The translations under genes and the position numbers were made by a program. Shown here in pieces: positions 24,946 through 34,222 of a DNA stretch of 48,941 nucleotides. The notes under the pieces were generated by a model. That model was not told the DNA's origin. It searched no databases and was given only the letters and a program-made list of their open reading frames with translations. The DNA is from an uncultured Clostridia bacterium (GTDB taxonomy: Bacteria; Bacillota; Clostridia; Oscillospirales; Acutalibacteraceae), in assembly GCA_944384985.1 (NCBI GenBank), contig CALWVM010000015.1:1-48941 (forward strand), in the 5' to 3' direction. Every line of letters starts with the position of its first letter. Positions within the stretch are counted from its first letter, which is position 1.

Positions 24946-27297
24946 TTACTTTTGAATGTTGAGCGCGACTTCTCCGTCTTTCGCTGTCAGCTCGATGCCG
25001 CGAATGGGTTCGTCAATGTGCTCCACCAGATACGCAGAAAGCTTATCTTCCACATTGCGGCGCAGAACGTTGCGTAAATCGCGCGCGCCGCGGACGTTGC
25101 CGTCCATTTTGGAGACGAGCAGCGCAGGGATATCATCCGTAAAGGTTAAGACGATGCCCTTATCCTGCAAAGCTTCACGGAACTCGCCGAGCATCAGAAC
25201 GGCAATCTGACGGTAGTTTTCTTCGGTCAATTCGTTGAAGACTACGATCTCATCCACACGCCCCAGAAATTCAGGCCGCAGGAATTCACGCAGCGCCTTG
25301 ATGGCGTGTTCTTTTTTGACGTCGCCGGCCTCTTTCCCGAAGCCCATGGCGCCCGCCTGCCGCTCGCTGCCTGCGTTCGAAGTCATGATGATGACAGTAT
25401 TCGCGAAGCTGACCGTGCGCCCATGCGCGTCGTTGGTCTTGCCCTCGTCTAAAATTTGCAGCAAAATGTTCATCACGTCGGGGTGTGCTTTCTCGATCTC
25501 ATCGAACAGAATGATCGAATACGGCTTCCGGCGCACTTTTTCGGTGAGCTGCCCCGCTTCATCATAGCCGACATAGCCGGGCGGCGAACCGATCAGACGC
25601 GAAACGGAATGCTTTTCCATAAACTCCGACATATCCAGCCGAATCAGCGTTTCCGGGGTGTCGAACAATTCCTGTGAAAGCAATTTGACAAGTTCTGTTT
25701 TGCCCACACCCGTAGGTCCGACGAATATGAACGAAGCGGGTCTTCTTTGCACCGAAAGCTGGATGCGGCTGCGGCGAATCGCTGCAGCGACCAGGTCCAC
25801 CGCTTCATCCTGCCCGACCAAGTGCGCTTTCAGACGGTCCTCCAAACCGATCAGACGCTTGACGTCGCCCTCCACGATCTTGGTAGTTGGGATGCCGGTC
25901 CAGAGGTTGATAACGCGTGCCAAGTCCTCTTCTGTTACGAAATTGTCATTCGCCTTCTCGCGAAGTTCCGGCTCCTGCCGGTTGCAGGCGATCAATTCCG
26001 TGCGGACATGCGCGAGCGCGGCATAATTCTCGTTTTTCTTCTGCTCGTCATTTTCTGTTTCCGCAGCGGTGACAAGCTCTTCTTCCTTGTCCTTCAACTG
26101 CGTGATCCGGCGTTGCAGCAGCTCATAGTCACTGATCGCTTTATTGCGCAAATTCGCACAGGTGCACGCTTCGTCCAAAAGGTCAATGGCTTTATCCGGC
26201 AGAAAACGATCGGTAATATACCGCTCAGAGAGCGTAACCGCTTTATGCACCAGCGTATCGGAAATACGCACATGGTGGTAATTTTCGTAATAGCTCTTGA
26301 TGCCCAAAAGGATCTGGTAAGTATCCTCAATGGACGGTTCTTCCACCTTAACAGGCTGGAAACGACGCTCGAGTGCGGCATCTTTTTCAATGTTCTGGCG
26401 ATATTCATTAAAGGTGGTTGCGCCGATGACTTGAATTTCGCCGCGGGAAAGCGCGGGCTTCAGGATATTCGCCGCGTTCATCGTGCCCTCGGCGTCGCCC
26501 GTGCCGACAAGGTTATGCACCTCGTCAATAAACAGGATGATATTCCCCTCAGCTTTAACTTCGTCGATGAGCCCTTTGATGCGGCTTTCAAACTGCCCGC
26601 GGAACTGCGTGCCTGCGACAAGCGCAGTGAGGTCGAGCAGGTGAATCTCTTTATCCGCGAGCTTTGCGGGCACTTCTCCCGCTGCAATTTTCTGCGCAAG
26701 GCCTTCGGCAATTGCGGTTTTACCGACGCCGGGTTCCCCGATCAGGCATGGGTTGTTTTTCGTGCGGCGGCAAAGGATCTGCACCGTGCGATAGATTTCA
26801 CGGTCGCGCCCGATGATGCGGTCCAATTCCCCGTCACGTGCACGCTCGGTCAAATCGGTGCAGTAAAGCGAGAGATACTTCCGCTTTTTATTCTTTTTGG
26901 CGTTTTTCGGTGTCTTTCCACCTTGTTTCGGCTCGTCCACCACGCTGACTTCGGATGGGTCGATCAGGTCGCCGTCGCCCTCCTCATTCTCCTGCTTGTT
27001 TTTTGCCAGCCCCGGGAAAAGCCCCTGCATGAAGGAAAGCGGCAGCGCGCCGCCGGGCTGAAAGCCCTCGTCGCCGTCGGCGTTTTCCATCATCTGCTCC
27101 ATCTGCTCGGAGACCTCTTCCATTTCGTCCTCGGTAATCCCCATTTGCTCCATAAGCTGCTTAATCGGACCGATGTTCAGCTCCATGGCGCATTTGATGC
27201 AAAGCCCCTCGTTGGTGGTCTTGTCCCCCTCCACCTTGGAAATGAAAAATACCGCCGGATTTTTATGGCACCGGCTGCACAGCATATTTTTGTTCAT
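24946..27297 (-). CDS. clpE: ClpE-like AAA+ protease ATPase subunit with N-terminal zinc finger
   Basis: 783 residues. An N-terminal zinc finger (Cys7-X2-Cys10 and Cys33-X2-Cys36) replaces the usual Clp N-domain, the feature that sets ClpE apart from ClpC. An acidic, Met/Gln-rich linker (about 45-130) follows. Two AAA+ modules are present: the first with GEPGVGKTA at about 190 and LFIDEVHN, the second with GPTGVGKTE at about 525 and [12 protein letters not shown]. Between them is a coiled-coil middle region (about 395-450). GAMGFGKE after the second module sits where ClpP-docking loops occur. It unfolds proteins for degradation by ClpP. It is the last gene of cvpA-pgsA-clpE. I saw no CtsR operator, and no clpP or mcsB is adjacent. 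Confidence 0.88.
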   Translation of the reverse strand: MNKNMLCSRCHKNPAVFFISKVEGDKTTNEGLCIKCAMELNIGPIKQLMEQMGITEDEMEEVSEQMEQMMENADGDEGFQPGGALPLSFMQGLFPGLAKNKQENEEGDGDLIDPSEVSVVDEPKQGGKTPKNAKKNKKRKYLSLYCTDLTERARDGELDRIIGRDREIYRTVQILCRRTKNNPCLIGEPGVGKTAIAEGLAQKIAAGEVPAKLADKEIHLLDLTALVAGTQFRGQFESRIKGLIDEVKAEGNIILFIDEVHNLVGTGDAEGTMNAANILKPALSRGEIQVIGATTFNEYRQNIEKDAALERRFQPVKVEEPSIEDTYQILLGIKSYYENYHHVRISDTLVHKAVTLSERYITDRFLPDKAIDLLDEACTCANLRNKAISDYELLQRRITQLKDKEEELVTAAETENDEQKKNENYAALAHVRTELIACNRQEPELREKANDNFVTEEDLARVINLWTGIPTTKIVEGDVKRLIGLEDRLKAHLVGQDEAVDLVAAAIRRSRIQLSVQRRPASFIFVGPTGVGKTELVKLLSQELFDTPETLIRLDMSEFMEKHSVSRLIGSPPGYVGYDEAGQLTEKVRRKPYSIILFDEIEKAHPDVMNILLQILDEGKTNDAHGRTVSFANTVIIMTSNAGSERQAGAMGFGKEAGDVKKEHAIKALREFLRPEFLGRVDEIVVFNELTEENYRQIAVLMLGEFREALQDKGIVLTFTDDIPALLVSKMDGNVRGARDLRNVLRRNVEDKLSAYLVEHIDEPIRGIELTAKDGEVALNIQK

Positions 27298-27304
27298 GAT
27301 ACTA

Positions 27305-27934
27305 TTATTCCTCGGATTTGTGCTTTCTTTCTTTAAATTGACGGAATGTAGACGGCAGATAGCTTAACAGTGCTACGAACGTGAGCAGAGCGGAAATAAT
27401 GACCAGCACGATCATTACAGGCGTCGGCAGCGTGAACCAGTTCCGCAGCGCGCCGATCTCCGGACCGAAGGCGAGCACGACCACCATAACAGCGTAAAAC
27501 ACACAGGTGGCGACCTTGCCGTAAATTTCAGCAGCGCCCGGACGAAGTCCAATGGCTAACATTACCGCGCCGCCCAGGATCATCACGAGCTCTTTGAACA
27601 GGAAGAACAGGAACACCCATTTGAACCAACGCATGGTGGGATCCTGGGACTTGTTCAAAACCAAAAAGATAACAATCGCAATGGTGATCTGCGTGAGCTT
27701 GTCGGCAACGGGGTCCAGGATCTTGCCGAGCTCACTGACCTGATTGAAACGGCGGGCGATCTTTCCGTCGAACAGATCGGTCAGCCCTGAAATCACGAGC
27801 ACGACCACCGCCCACAGCGGTTCGCCATTGTAAAACAGCACGCCGAACACAGGAATCAGCAAAATACGGATCAACGACAGCAGATTCGGCACGGTCAGGC
27901 AGCCCGTAAACAGCGATTTTAAGTTCTCTTTCAT
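27305..27934 (-). CDS. pgsA: CDP-diacylglycerol-glycerol-3-phosphate 3-phosphatidyltransferase
   Basis: A 209-residue integral membrane enzyme that makes phosphatidylglycerol phosphate from CDP-diacylglycerol and glycerol-3-phosphate. The CDP-alcohol phosphotransferase motif D-G-X2-A-R-X8-G-X3-D-X3-D is complete: Asp56-Gly57, Ala60-Arg61, Gly70, Asp74, Asp78. About five to six hydrophobic segments follow the N-terminal TVPNLLSLIRILLIP, which is typical of PgsA. The length is slightly above the average of about 185-200. It lies between cvpA (15-nt gap) and the clpE-like gene (7-nt gap). Other CDP-alcohol transferases such as cardiolipin synthases of this fold are possible but less likely. Confidence 0.88.
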   Translation of the reverse strand: MKENLKSLFTGCLTVPNLLSLIRILLIPVFGVLFYNGEPLWAVVVLVISGLTDLFDGKIARRFNQVSELGKILDPVADKLTQITIAIVIFLVLNKSQDPTMRWFKWVFLFFLFKELVMILGGAVMLAIGLRPGAAEIYGKVATCVFYAVMVVVLAFGPEIGALRNWFTLPTPVMIVLVIISALLTFVALLSYLPSTFRQFKERKHKSEE

Positions 27935-27949
27935 AGTCAGTACCTCAAT

Positions 27950-28639
27950 TTATAAAATTTCGGATAAACTCTCCGGCAAAAAGCGTTCCACCTGCTCCAC
28001 AGTATAGGAATCCGACACCATGGACGCAAAACCTCCGCCGATCTGCGGCGCGACGGCAAGCAGCAGCAGACAGACGATCACGACGATGACTGCACCCTTT
28101 ACCGCGCCGAGCACGGCGCCAAGCCCTTTATTGAGCGTTTTGACGATCGGCACTTTAAACAACTTGGCGACCCAGCCGGCAATGATCTTAAATACAGCGC
28201 ACAGCACGATGCACAGCATCAAGAACAATATCGCACCGAGCGCTGCCACACAAACCGGGCGGACGGCTTCGTCGGCGATCCGCTGTGCGGCGTCGGCAGG
28301 ATTTACGCCGACGGAACTCTGCGACGTGAGCACATCTGCATTGAACCCGGCATCCTCCAGATAATCTGTCACAAAGTCGGGCAGCACATCGAGGATCACC
28401 GTGATATCGAGATCTCCGCCGCCTTCGGGAAGAGCTTCTTCCACCTGTTCCTGCACGCGTTCGTCAAGAAACGCATCATATACGCCGCCTGCAAAGGGTG
28501 TGGCAAGCTGTGCGGCGAGCACGACCGCCAATACAAAAGCGACAATGTCGAGCACCGTCTGCACAATGCCTTTTTTGGCGGCAACCACAACTGCGGCAAC
28601 CACGATGCACAAAAAAATCAAATCCAGAACAATTCCCAT
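27950..28639 (-). CDS. CvpA family membrane protein
   Basis: 229 residues. The first 45 (DLIFLCIVVAAVVVAAKKGI, then a second helix VLDIVAFVLAVVLAAQLA) are the classic CvpA N-terminus. Two more membrane segments lie at about 135-155 and 180-200. An acidic middle region (about 55-110) sits between them. CvpA proteins are linked to colicin V production in E. coli and to envelope homeostasis; their exact activity is not established. It is the first gene of the cvpA-pgsA-clpE operon behind a clear promoter. The ribosome site (GGTGAAC) is weak compared with its neighbours. Confidence 0.85.
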   Translation of the reverse strand: MGIVLDLIFLCIVVAAVVVAAKKGIVQTVLDIVAFVLAVVLAAQLATPFAGGVYDAFLDERVQEQVEEALPEGGGDLDITVILDVLPDFVTDYLEDAGFNADVLTSQSSVGVNPADAAQRIADEAVRPVCVAALGAILFLMLCIVLCAVFKIIAGWVAKLFKVPIVKTLNKGLGAVLGAVKGAVIVVIVCLLLLAVAPQIGGGFASMVSDSYTVEQVERFLPESLSEIL

Positions 28640-28728
28640 ATGTTCACCGTACGGCGGCGCACCGGCGTTTCTGCGCCGGCACTTCTAGCGTTCCTTCCAT
28701 TTGATTTACAGGCCCTGCCTGCGTCTAT

Positions 28729-28757
28729 ATTGTAGCATACCCGAGGCATACTTACAA
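28729..28757 (-). promoter_or_regulatory. Promoter of the cvpA-pgsA-clpE operon
   Basis: On the minus strand TTGTAA (28757-28752), a 17-nt spacer and TACAAT (28734-28729), 90 nt upstream of ATG 28639. No inverted repeat resembling a stress operator is visible around it. Confidence 0.72.
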
Positions 28758-28795
28758 CCGAATTTTCCGCGTACCGGCGGAAATATTTGCCCGCT

Positions 28796-30007
28796 TTACG
28801 CCGCGTTCGACGTGGTTCCGGCATTTTCTTCCGATTGGGTGGTCTTATAACATTTTATGCCGCCGAGCGCATAGACATAGGTATTTTTGCCGTCGGTAAA
28901 CGGGCGGATGCTGTCGGCGTCCACTGCCGCTTTTCCGACCAGCGTACCTTTGTGGTCGTAGTTATATAAAAAGCTGTCGGTCAGGACGGAAACATAGCGG
29001 TCGTCACAGGAAACACCTTTGACGCTTTCCTCGAGTTCGGTCTCGAACAGCAGCTCGCCGCTGCGGTCATAGCCCCGAATGATCTTGGAGGCGGAGCTCC
29101 CGTATTTGGACAGCACAGCCGCCGTGCAGTTTCCGTCCGCCGTGTATACACCGGACAGTGTATTTAAGGACAGATCTTCATTCAGCGTCAATTCGGCATT
29201 TTCGGCAATCGCGAACACGCGGTTACCCGTCAAAAGCACCCGTTCTTCTGTCAGAAATTCGATGCCCGAAACCGTATTTTCAAAATCAAAGGAGGCAAGC
29301 GGCTCGCTGTAATCAAAATCAAAAATATGTACTTTTGTATAAAGCTCGCCGTCTTTTGCACCAAGTACCGAGACGGCGGCACGTTTGCCGTTATCAGAAA
29401 GCCCTACGGCGACGATCGTCTCCGACGCGCAGTTCCATTTGAAGATTTCCTTCTGGTTCCGGTTCAACACCGTCAGCGAGCTTTGGGCATTTTCCCCGCG
29501 CGTGGCAAGTGCAACCGTGCCGTTCTCGGCGATTGCGCCGGTCAACAGTTTTTGCTCGGCAGTGCCTTCGTATAATACCTTGCTTTTGGACTGCACGCGG
29601 TAACCGCTGCCGCCGACGTCAAGCAGCAATACCCTGCCGCCGCAGCTGTCGGCGTAAGGCGAAGCATAGGTGTGCTGCGTTTCGCCGGATTTACGTGCCG
29701 TGGAATCCAGAACATAGGTGTCGTTTTCCGCCACCACGAACAGATCCGAACCAATGGGCTCCACAAACAGGACGCTGCTGCCCTCGAAATAATACGGATA
29801 CCCATCTCCGCGCTGCAGCCCGGCCATCAGGGAACTGAACGAATCGCCAAGGCTCGAAAACGTGATGTTGCCGAAGCGCTGCGCGGCAATGACCACAAGC
29901 GCCAACAACACCACAATGGCGCAGACCGCTTTCAAAACCGTCAGCAGCCGTTCGCGCACAGCGGGGTTTTTCGATTTTTTCTTTTTGGTTCGCACCTGTT
30001 TTGCCAT
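28796..30007 (-). CDS. DUF5711-like membrane-anchored beta-propeller protein
   Basis: 403 residues. A lysine-rich cytoplasmic start (KKKKSKNP), one membrane helix (about 24-43, LKAVCAIVVLLALVVIAAQ), then about 350 extracytoplasmic residues rich in short beta-strands with repeating turns (for example VYEYDRSG-like GYDRSGELLFETEL and NYDHKGTLVGK), as in beta-propellers. It reads like the clostridial DUF5711 family, whose function is unknown; the family call is from recall and is moderate. It starts four bases after the truA stop, so it is the last gene of the ruv-glmM-ecf-truA run. A small 7-bp hairpin lies past its stop (28764-28783) without a T-run. Confidence 0.7.
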   Translation of the reverse strand: MAKQVRTKKKKSKNPAVRERLLTVLKAVCAIVVLLALVVIAAQRFGNITFSSLGDSFSSLMAGLQRGDGYPYYFEGSSVLFVEPIGSDLFVVAENDTYVLDSTARKSGETQHTYASPYADSCGGRVLLLDVGGSGYRVQSKSKVLYEGTAEQKLLTGAIAENGTVALATRGENAQSSLTVLNRNQKEIFKWNCASETIVAVGLSDNGKRAAVSVLGAKDGELYTKVHIFDFDYSEPLASFDFENTVSGIEFLTEERVLLTGNRVFAIAENAELTLNEDLSLNTLSGVYTADGNCTAAVLSKYGSSASKIIRGYDRSGELLFETELEESVKGVSCDDRYVSVLTDSFLYNYDHKGTLVGKAAVDADSIRPFTDGKNTYVYALGGIKCYKTTQSEENAGTTSNAA

Positions 30008-30011
30008 AGCC

Positions 30012-30779
30012 TTACCTATTCACATCCACAATCAGATCTTGTTCATCGTATGCCACCTGCGCAAGATACAGTCCCTCGGGCGGGGCAGTCACACCCGCGC
30101 GGGTGCGGTCGCGGCCCGCAAGGATCGCGGGGATACTGTCCGCCGGGAGTTTTCCGGCCTGGATATCCAACAGTGTACCGACCATGATACGCACCATGTT
30201 ATATAGGAAGCCGTCGCCGGAGACCGTATATTCCACAAGGTCCCCCTGCCGCTCCATGCGAACGCTCCGAACTGTTCGCACCTTGTCACGGACATCGCTT
30301 TTGGCGGCGCAAAAAGCGGAAAAGTCATGCCGCCCCAAAAATGCCTGCGCCTGCGCATGCAGAAAATCCACATCAAGTGCATACGGGTAAAAATACGCGC
30401 GGCGTTCCCAAAAAGGATTGCGCGTTTTTCCGTTCCAGAGCTTATACCGATAGGTTTTTCCGCGGCAGTCATAACGCGCATGAAAATTCAAAGGAACAGT
30501 TCGGCAGTCCCGCACGGCGATATCGCGCGGCAGCACCGCATTGAGCGCCCCCAGCAGCCGTTCCGGTGCAAGAGAAGTCTCGGCGCGGACATTACAGCAG
30601 AATTCAAGCGCATGCACGCCGGTGTCCGTGCGGCTGCACCCCGTTACGGGGTAACGCGCGCCGAGGATGCGCTCAAGCGCGTCCTGCAGCGTTTCCTGCA
30701 CGGTAACGGCATTTTCCTGCACCTGCCAGCCGTGATAGGCACTGCCGTCAAATAGAAGCGTCAAAAGAAAATTTTGCAT
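30012..30779 (-). CDS. truA: tRNA pseudouridine synthase A
   Basis: 255 residues. It converts uridines 38-40 of the tRNA anticodon stem to pseudouridine. The catalytic aspartate is Asp52 in GCSRTDTGVHA; the N-terminal strand has LLFDGSAYHGWQ, FHARYDCRGKTYRY is the central signature, and FLYNMVRIMVGTLL is the helix near the end. All are at their usual positions. It follows ecfT by 21 nt, the classical Firmicutes order ecfA1-ecfA2-ecfT-truA. The assignment is secure. Confidence 0.96.
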   Translation of the reverse strand: MQNFLLTLLFDGSAYHGWQVQENAVTVQETLQDALERILGARYPVTGCSRTDTGVHALEFCCNVRAETSLAPERLLGALNAVLPRDIAVRDCRTVPLNFHARYDCRGKTYRYKLWNGKTRNPFWERRAYFYPYALDVDFLHAQAQAFLGRHDFSAFCAAKSDVRDKVRTVRSVRMERQGDLVEYTVSGDGFLYNMVRIMVGTLLDIQAGKLPADSIPAILAGRDRTRAGVTAPPEGLYLAQVAYDEQDLIVDVNR

Positions 30780-30800
30780 GGTTTCGCCGCCTTTCGGCTG

Positions 30801-31616
30801 TCAGATCAGTGCAGTCAGGAAATAATTGGAAACCGCAATCCCTGCAAGACACACAATTGTAACCCCGAACGCCACATAATCGCGCGCACAGAATTTCATA
30901 ACGCGAAGCCGCGTTCTGCCCTCACCGCCGCGGTAGCAGCGGCATTCCATGGCAAAAGCCAGATCATACGCCCGCGTGAACGCATTGACGAACAGCGGGA
31001 TGAATACGGGTACAAGCGCCTGCCCGCGTTTGAGAAGGCTGCCGGTATCGAGTTCAGCGCCGCGCGCTTTCTGGGCGGACATGATCTTGTCCACCTCATC
31101 AATCAAAAGCGGGATAAAACGCAGCGCGATGGTCATCATCATGGCAATGGAGTGGACGTTGATCTTGATTTTTTTCAGCGGCGAAAACAGCCGTTCGATC
31201 GCGTCGGTCAACAGCGTGGGCGAGGTCGTGTAGGTCAACAGCGAGCTTGCCAGCACCAGCGCGATGATGCGCACGGTGGTAAACGCCGCCATAACGAGCC
31301 CGCCCGTGGTGATCTCGAACCAACCGCGCTGGAAGAGAACCGTGCCGTCGTCGTTATAAAAGATTTGCAGCACCGAAGTCAAAAGGACAATGATTACAAT
31401 GGGTTTCAGGCTTTTGGCGAGTAGCTTGAGTGAAATGCGCGAAAGCAGCACGGCAAATACGAGGTACGCCACGGAAATGGCGAGCGCCGCAAAATTCTTG
31501 CAAAAGAAAATGGAAACGATATACACAAACGTCAGCACGAGTTTCGCGCGCGGGTCCAGCTTGTGGATGGGCGAATTTCCCGGGAAATACTGCCCGATGG
31601 TGATGTCCCGAATCAC
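30801..31616 (-). CDS. ecfT: ECF transporter T component
   Basis: A 271-residue membrane protein with about five to six membrane segments. It is the transmembrane scaffold that couples the two ATPases to interchangeable substrate-binding S proteins. The two coupling motifs are visible in the long cytoplasmic part: ARG in SAQKARGAELDTG and the second in ECRCYRGGEGRTRL, where the usual Ala-Arg-Gly is Tyr-Arg-Gly. It begins with GTG 31616, which overlaps the ecfA2 stop (GTGA), a translational coupling typical of this operon. The PanT-like S component at 7482-8117 is the only S gene seen in the window. Confidence 0.94.
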   Translation of the reverse strand: MIRDITIGQYFPGNSPIHKLDPRAKLVLTFVYIVSIFFCKNFAALAISVAYLVFAVLLSRISLKLLAKSLKPIVIIVLLTSVLQIFYNDDGTVLFQRGWFEITTGGLVMAAFTTVRIIALVLASSLLTYTTSPTLLTDAIERLFSPLKKIKINVHSIAMMMTIALRFIPLLIDEVDKIMSAQKARGAELDTGSLLKRGQALVPVFIPLFVNAFTRAYDLAFAMECRCYRGGEGRTRLRVMKFCARDYVAFGVTIVCLAGIAVSNYFLTALI

Positions 31617-32479
31617 TGCAGCACCCCCTCTTTGCGCAACAGCCCCACAAGTTCGCGGCGCGCCTGTTTTTCTGTATAAATATCGGTGCGCACCTGCACA
31701 CCGCGTGCGCGCAGATCCAGAAAAACGCGCGTGATCTGTGGGACGTCAAGCCCGTGCTGCGCAAGCGTCTGCACTTCGCGGAACACTTCGTCAACCGTGC
31801 CGCTGAGCGCAACGGTGCCGTTGTCCATTACGATAACGCGTGTCGCGGATTCGGCGATGTCATCCATACTGTGCGAAACAATCATCACCGTGCTGCCTGT
31901 CGAGACGCGGTATTTCTCAATCAGGGAGGCAATCTGGGCGCGCCCGCGCGGGTCCAGCCCTGCCGTAGGCTCGTCCAAAATAAGGATCTCTGGTTCCATG
32001 GCAAGGACCCCGGCAATCGCCACACGGCGTTTTTCGCCGCCGGACAGGTCAAACGGGGATTTTTCCATCCAGGCGTCGCGGATCTCAAGATAGTCCGCTG
32101 CGCGGCGAACACGCTCGTCCACTTCTTCCATTGACAGCCCCATATTGTGCGGCCCGAATGCAATATCGCGGTAGACCGTGCTTTCAAACAACTGATATTC
32201 GGGGTACTGGAAGCACAGCCCGACCTTAAACCGTGCGGCGCGAGTCGCCGCTTTCGAGGCGTTGATATCTTCGCCCTCGAGCAGCACTTTACCGGAGGTG
32301 GGCTTAACAAGCCCGTCGAGATGCTGCATGAGGGTGCTTTTGCCCGAGCCTGTGTGCCCGATTACGCCCACAAGCTCGCCCTTTTCTATGGAGATGTTCA
32401 CGTCTTTTAACGCCTGCACCCGAAAGGGGGTATTTTCACCATAGACGTAAGACAGGTTTTGCGTTTCAAGAATCGGCAT
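31613..32479 (-). CDS. ecfA2: ECF transporter ATPase A2
   Basis: 288 residues. An ABC ATPase of the ECF energizing module: Walker A GHTGSGKST (41-49), signature LSGGEKRRV, Walker B ILILDEPTAGLDP and the H-loop SHSMDD. The C-terminal extension of about 60 residues is typical of the ECF pair and contacts the partner ATPase. An in-frame upstream ATG would add 13 residues, but ATG 32479 has AGAAGGAAAAC directly upstream and begins with the usual PILETQNL. Its start lies inside the end of ecfA1 (14-nt overlap), and its stop overlaps ecfT. Confidence 0.94.
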   Translation of the reverse strand: MPILETQNLSYVYGENTPFRVQALKDVNISIEKGELVGVIGHTGSGKSTLMQHLDGLVKPTSGKVLLEGEDINASKAATRAARFKVGLCFQYPEYQLFESTVYRDIAFGPHNMGLSMEEVDERVRRAADYLEIRDAWMEKSPFDLSGGEKRRVAIAGVLAMEPEILILDEPTAGLDPRGRAQIASLIEKYRVSTGSTVMIVSHSMDDIAESATRVIVMDNGTVALSGTVDEVFREVQTLAQHGLDVPQITRVFLDLRARGVQVRTDIYTEKQARRELVGLLRKEGVLQ

Positions 32480-33338
32480 GTTTTCCTTCTCCGAGCAAAG
32501 TATATACGGCGTCTGCAAGCGCCTGTGCCGTCAAAATATCGGGCGGCAGCGGTACACCGTCCGCACGCAGGTCAAAGCTGAGTTCTGCGGCTTTCGGCAG
32601 TTCCAAACCGACGCGGCGAACTGTCTCGCGCTCACGAAATACCGCCTGCGGGGTACCGTCCAGCAAAATTTCGCCGTCGTCCATCACCAGCACACGGTCC
32701 GCGTCCACGGCTTCCTCCATGAAATGCGTAATCAGCACAATCGTGATGCCGCGCTCGTTATTTAAGCGGTGGATCGTCTCGAGCACCTCGCGGCGGCCCT
32801 GCGGGTCCAGCATGGCGGTGGGCTCATCGAGCACCAGGCATTCGGGCAGCATGGCGATCATTCCCGCGATTGCGACGCGTTGTTTTTGCCCGCCCGAAAG
32901 CTTGTGCGGCGCGTGCCCGCGGTATTCGTACATCCCAACGGCTTTAAGCGCATCGTCCACGCGTTTGCGGATCTCCTCAGGCGGGACGCCGAGGTTTTCC
33001 GGACCGAATGCGACGTCCTCTTCGACCACGGAAGCGACGATCTGATTGTCCGGGTTTTGAAATACTACGCCGACGGTGCGGCGGATATCATAGGACAAGT
33101 CTTCATTCGCCGTATCCATTCCATTGACGAGCACCTTTCCGCTTTCGGGCACCAGGATGGAATTGGATAGCTTCGCAAGTGTGGATTTGCCCGAGCCGTT
33201 ATGCCCGAGGATCACCGTGAAGCTGCCTTTTTCAATTTGCAGATTGACGTGGCGGACGCACAGCGGCATCGGCGCTTCGTCCTCATCCGCCTCATAGCGA
33301 AAGCTCACGTCTTGAAAATCCAAAATGATGTCAGCCAT
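32466..33338 (-). CDS. ecfA1: ECF transporter ATPase A1
   Basis: 290 residues. The first ABC ATPase of the ECF module: Walker A GHNGSGKST (45-53), Q-loop FQNPDNQIVAS, signature LSGGQKQRV, Walker B CLVLDEPTAMLDP and H-loop THFMEEA. The FQNPDNQ stretch is characteristic of EcfA1. An acidic insert (EADEDEAPMP, 17-26) precedes the first strand, slightly unusual. It forms a heterodimer with EcfA2 and docks on EcfT. It lies 11 nt after the methyltransferase gene in the long run of minus-strand genes. Confidence 0.94.
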   Translation of the reverse strand: MADIILDFQDVSFRYEADEDEAPMPLCVRHVNLQIEKGSFTVILGHNGSGKSTLAKLSNSILVPESGKVLVNGMDTANEDLSYDIRRTVGVVFQNPDNQIVASVVEEDVAFGPENLGVPPEEIRKRVDDALKAVGMYEYRGHAPHKLSGGQKQRVAIAGMIAMLPECLVLDEPTAMLDPQGRREVLETIHRLNNERGITIVLITHFMEEAVDADRVLVMDDGEILLDGTPQAVFRERETVRRVGLELPKAAELSFDLRADGVPLPPDILTAQALADAVYTLLGEGKHADS

Positions 33339-33349
33339 GTTTTGATTCC

Positions 33350-34222
33350 TTATGCTTTGTTTCGCCGCCAGATCGCGGTCGCACCGCAGGGCAGCACCAG
33401 GCCCGTGCTTTTCACGGGCAGCCCGATCTCATCGCTCTGCACCGTGCCGGAAAGCGCAGGGCAAAGCACCGAGCCGAGAATATATTGCATAACAGCGGGA
33501 GAAAGCCCTGCCGTATAGGCATTCAGAAGCACCGCGATCGGTTTTGGGGAGAGGACTTCGCGGCAAAGCTTTACAAAGTCGTAGACCTCGTTTTCGAGCT
33601 TCCAGACCTCTCCGCCGGGACCTCTGCCATAGGAGGGCGGATCCATAATCAAAATGTCGTAGCGGTTGCCGCGGCGGATCTCCCGCTGCACAAATTTAAT
33701 GCAGTCATCCACGATCCAGCGCACGGGGCGGTCGGCAACGCCGCTGCTCTGCGCGTTTTCCTTCGCCCAAAGCACCATGCCTTTGGAGGCATCCACATGC
33801 ACGACCTCCGCGCCCGCTTGAAGCGCGGAAACCGTCGCTGCGCCTGTGTAAGCAAACAGGTTGAGCACCTTGACGCGCCGCCCGGCATTGTGAATCAGAT
33901 CGGCAACAAGATCCCAGTTGACCGCCTGTTCCGGGAACACGCCCGTGTGTTTGAAGCCCATGGTTTTGACATTGAACCGCAGGTCGCGATAGCCGATCTC
34001 CCAACGTGCGGGCACAGGCCTACGCACTTCCCAGTGGCCGCCGCCTGTTTTGGAACGGTGGTAGAGTGCATCCGCTTTTTTCCAGAGCGGATGGGTTTTC
34101 GGCGTATGCCAGATGACCTGCGGGTCGGGACGAATGAGCGTCACTTGCCCCCATTTTTCCAGCCGCTCGCCGTCTGAGCAGTCCAAAAGTGTGTAGTCCT
34201 TCCAGTGCGATGCAACGCGCAT
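33350..34222 (-). CDS. Class I SAM-dependent methyltransferase (RlmI/K-like)
   Basis: 290 residues. The SAM-binding motif I is NLFAYTGAATVSALQAGA (121-138), followed by the acidic strand VVHVDASKGMV and the catalytic-type DPPSYGRG (194-201), as in cytosine-5 or guanine-N2 rRNA methyltransferases of the RlmI/RlmK (COG1092) group. It lacks the N-terminal PUA domain of RlmI; residues 1-90 instead form a beta-rich region. A 23S rRNA base is the likely target (inference). ATG 34222 shares its first base with the glmM stop (TAATG), so translation is coupled to glmM. Confidence 0.85.
   Translation of the reverse strand: MRVASHWKDYTLLDCSDGERLEKWGQVTLIRPDPQVIWHTPKTHPLWKKADALYHRSKTGGGHWEVRRPVPARWEIGYRDLRFNVKTMGFKHTGVFPEQAVNWDLVADLIHNAGRRVKVLNLFAYTGAATVSALQAGAEVVHVDASKGMVLWAKENAQSSGVADRPVRWIVDDCIKFVQREIRRGNRYDILIMDPPSYGRGPGGEVWKLENEVYDFVKLCREVLSPKPIAVLLNAYTAGLSPAVMQYILGSVLCPALSGTVQSDEIGLPVKSTGLVLPCGATAIWRRNKA

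Noticed and set aside
25747-27336. A 529-codon open frame on the plus strand
   Set aside because: It lies fully antisense to the clpE-like gene, has no recognisable domain and is rich in Arg, Phe and His as expected from a mirror frame of a GC-rich gene.
28764-28783. Hairpin TTTCCGC/GCGGAAA past the DUF5711 gene as terminator
   Set aside because: It is a 7-bp stem without a following T-run on either strand, so I do not list it as a feature.
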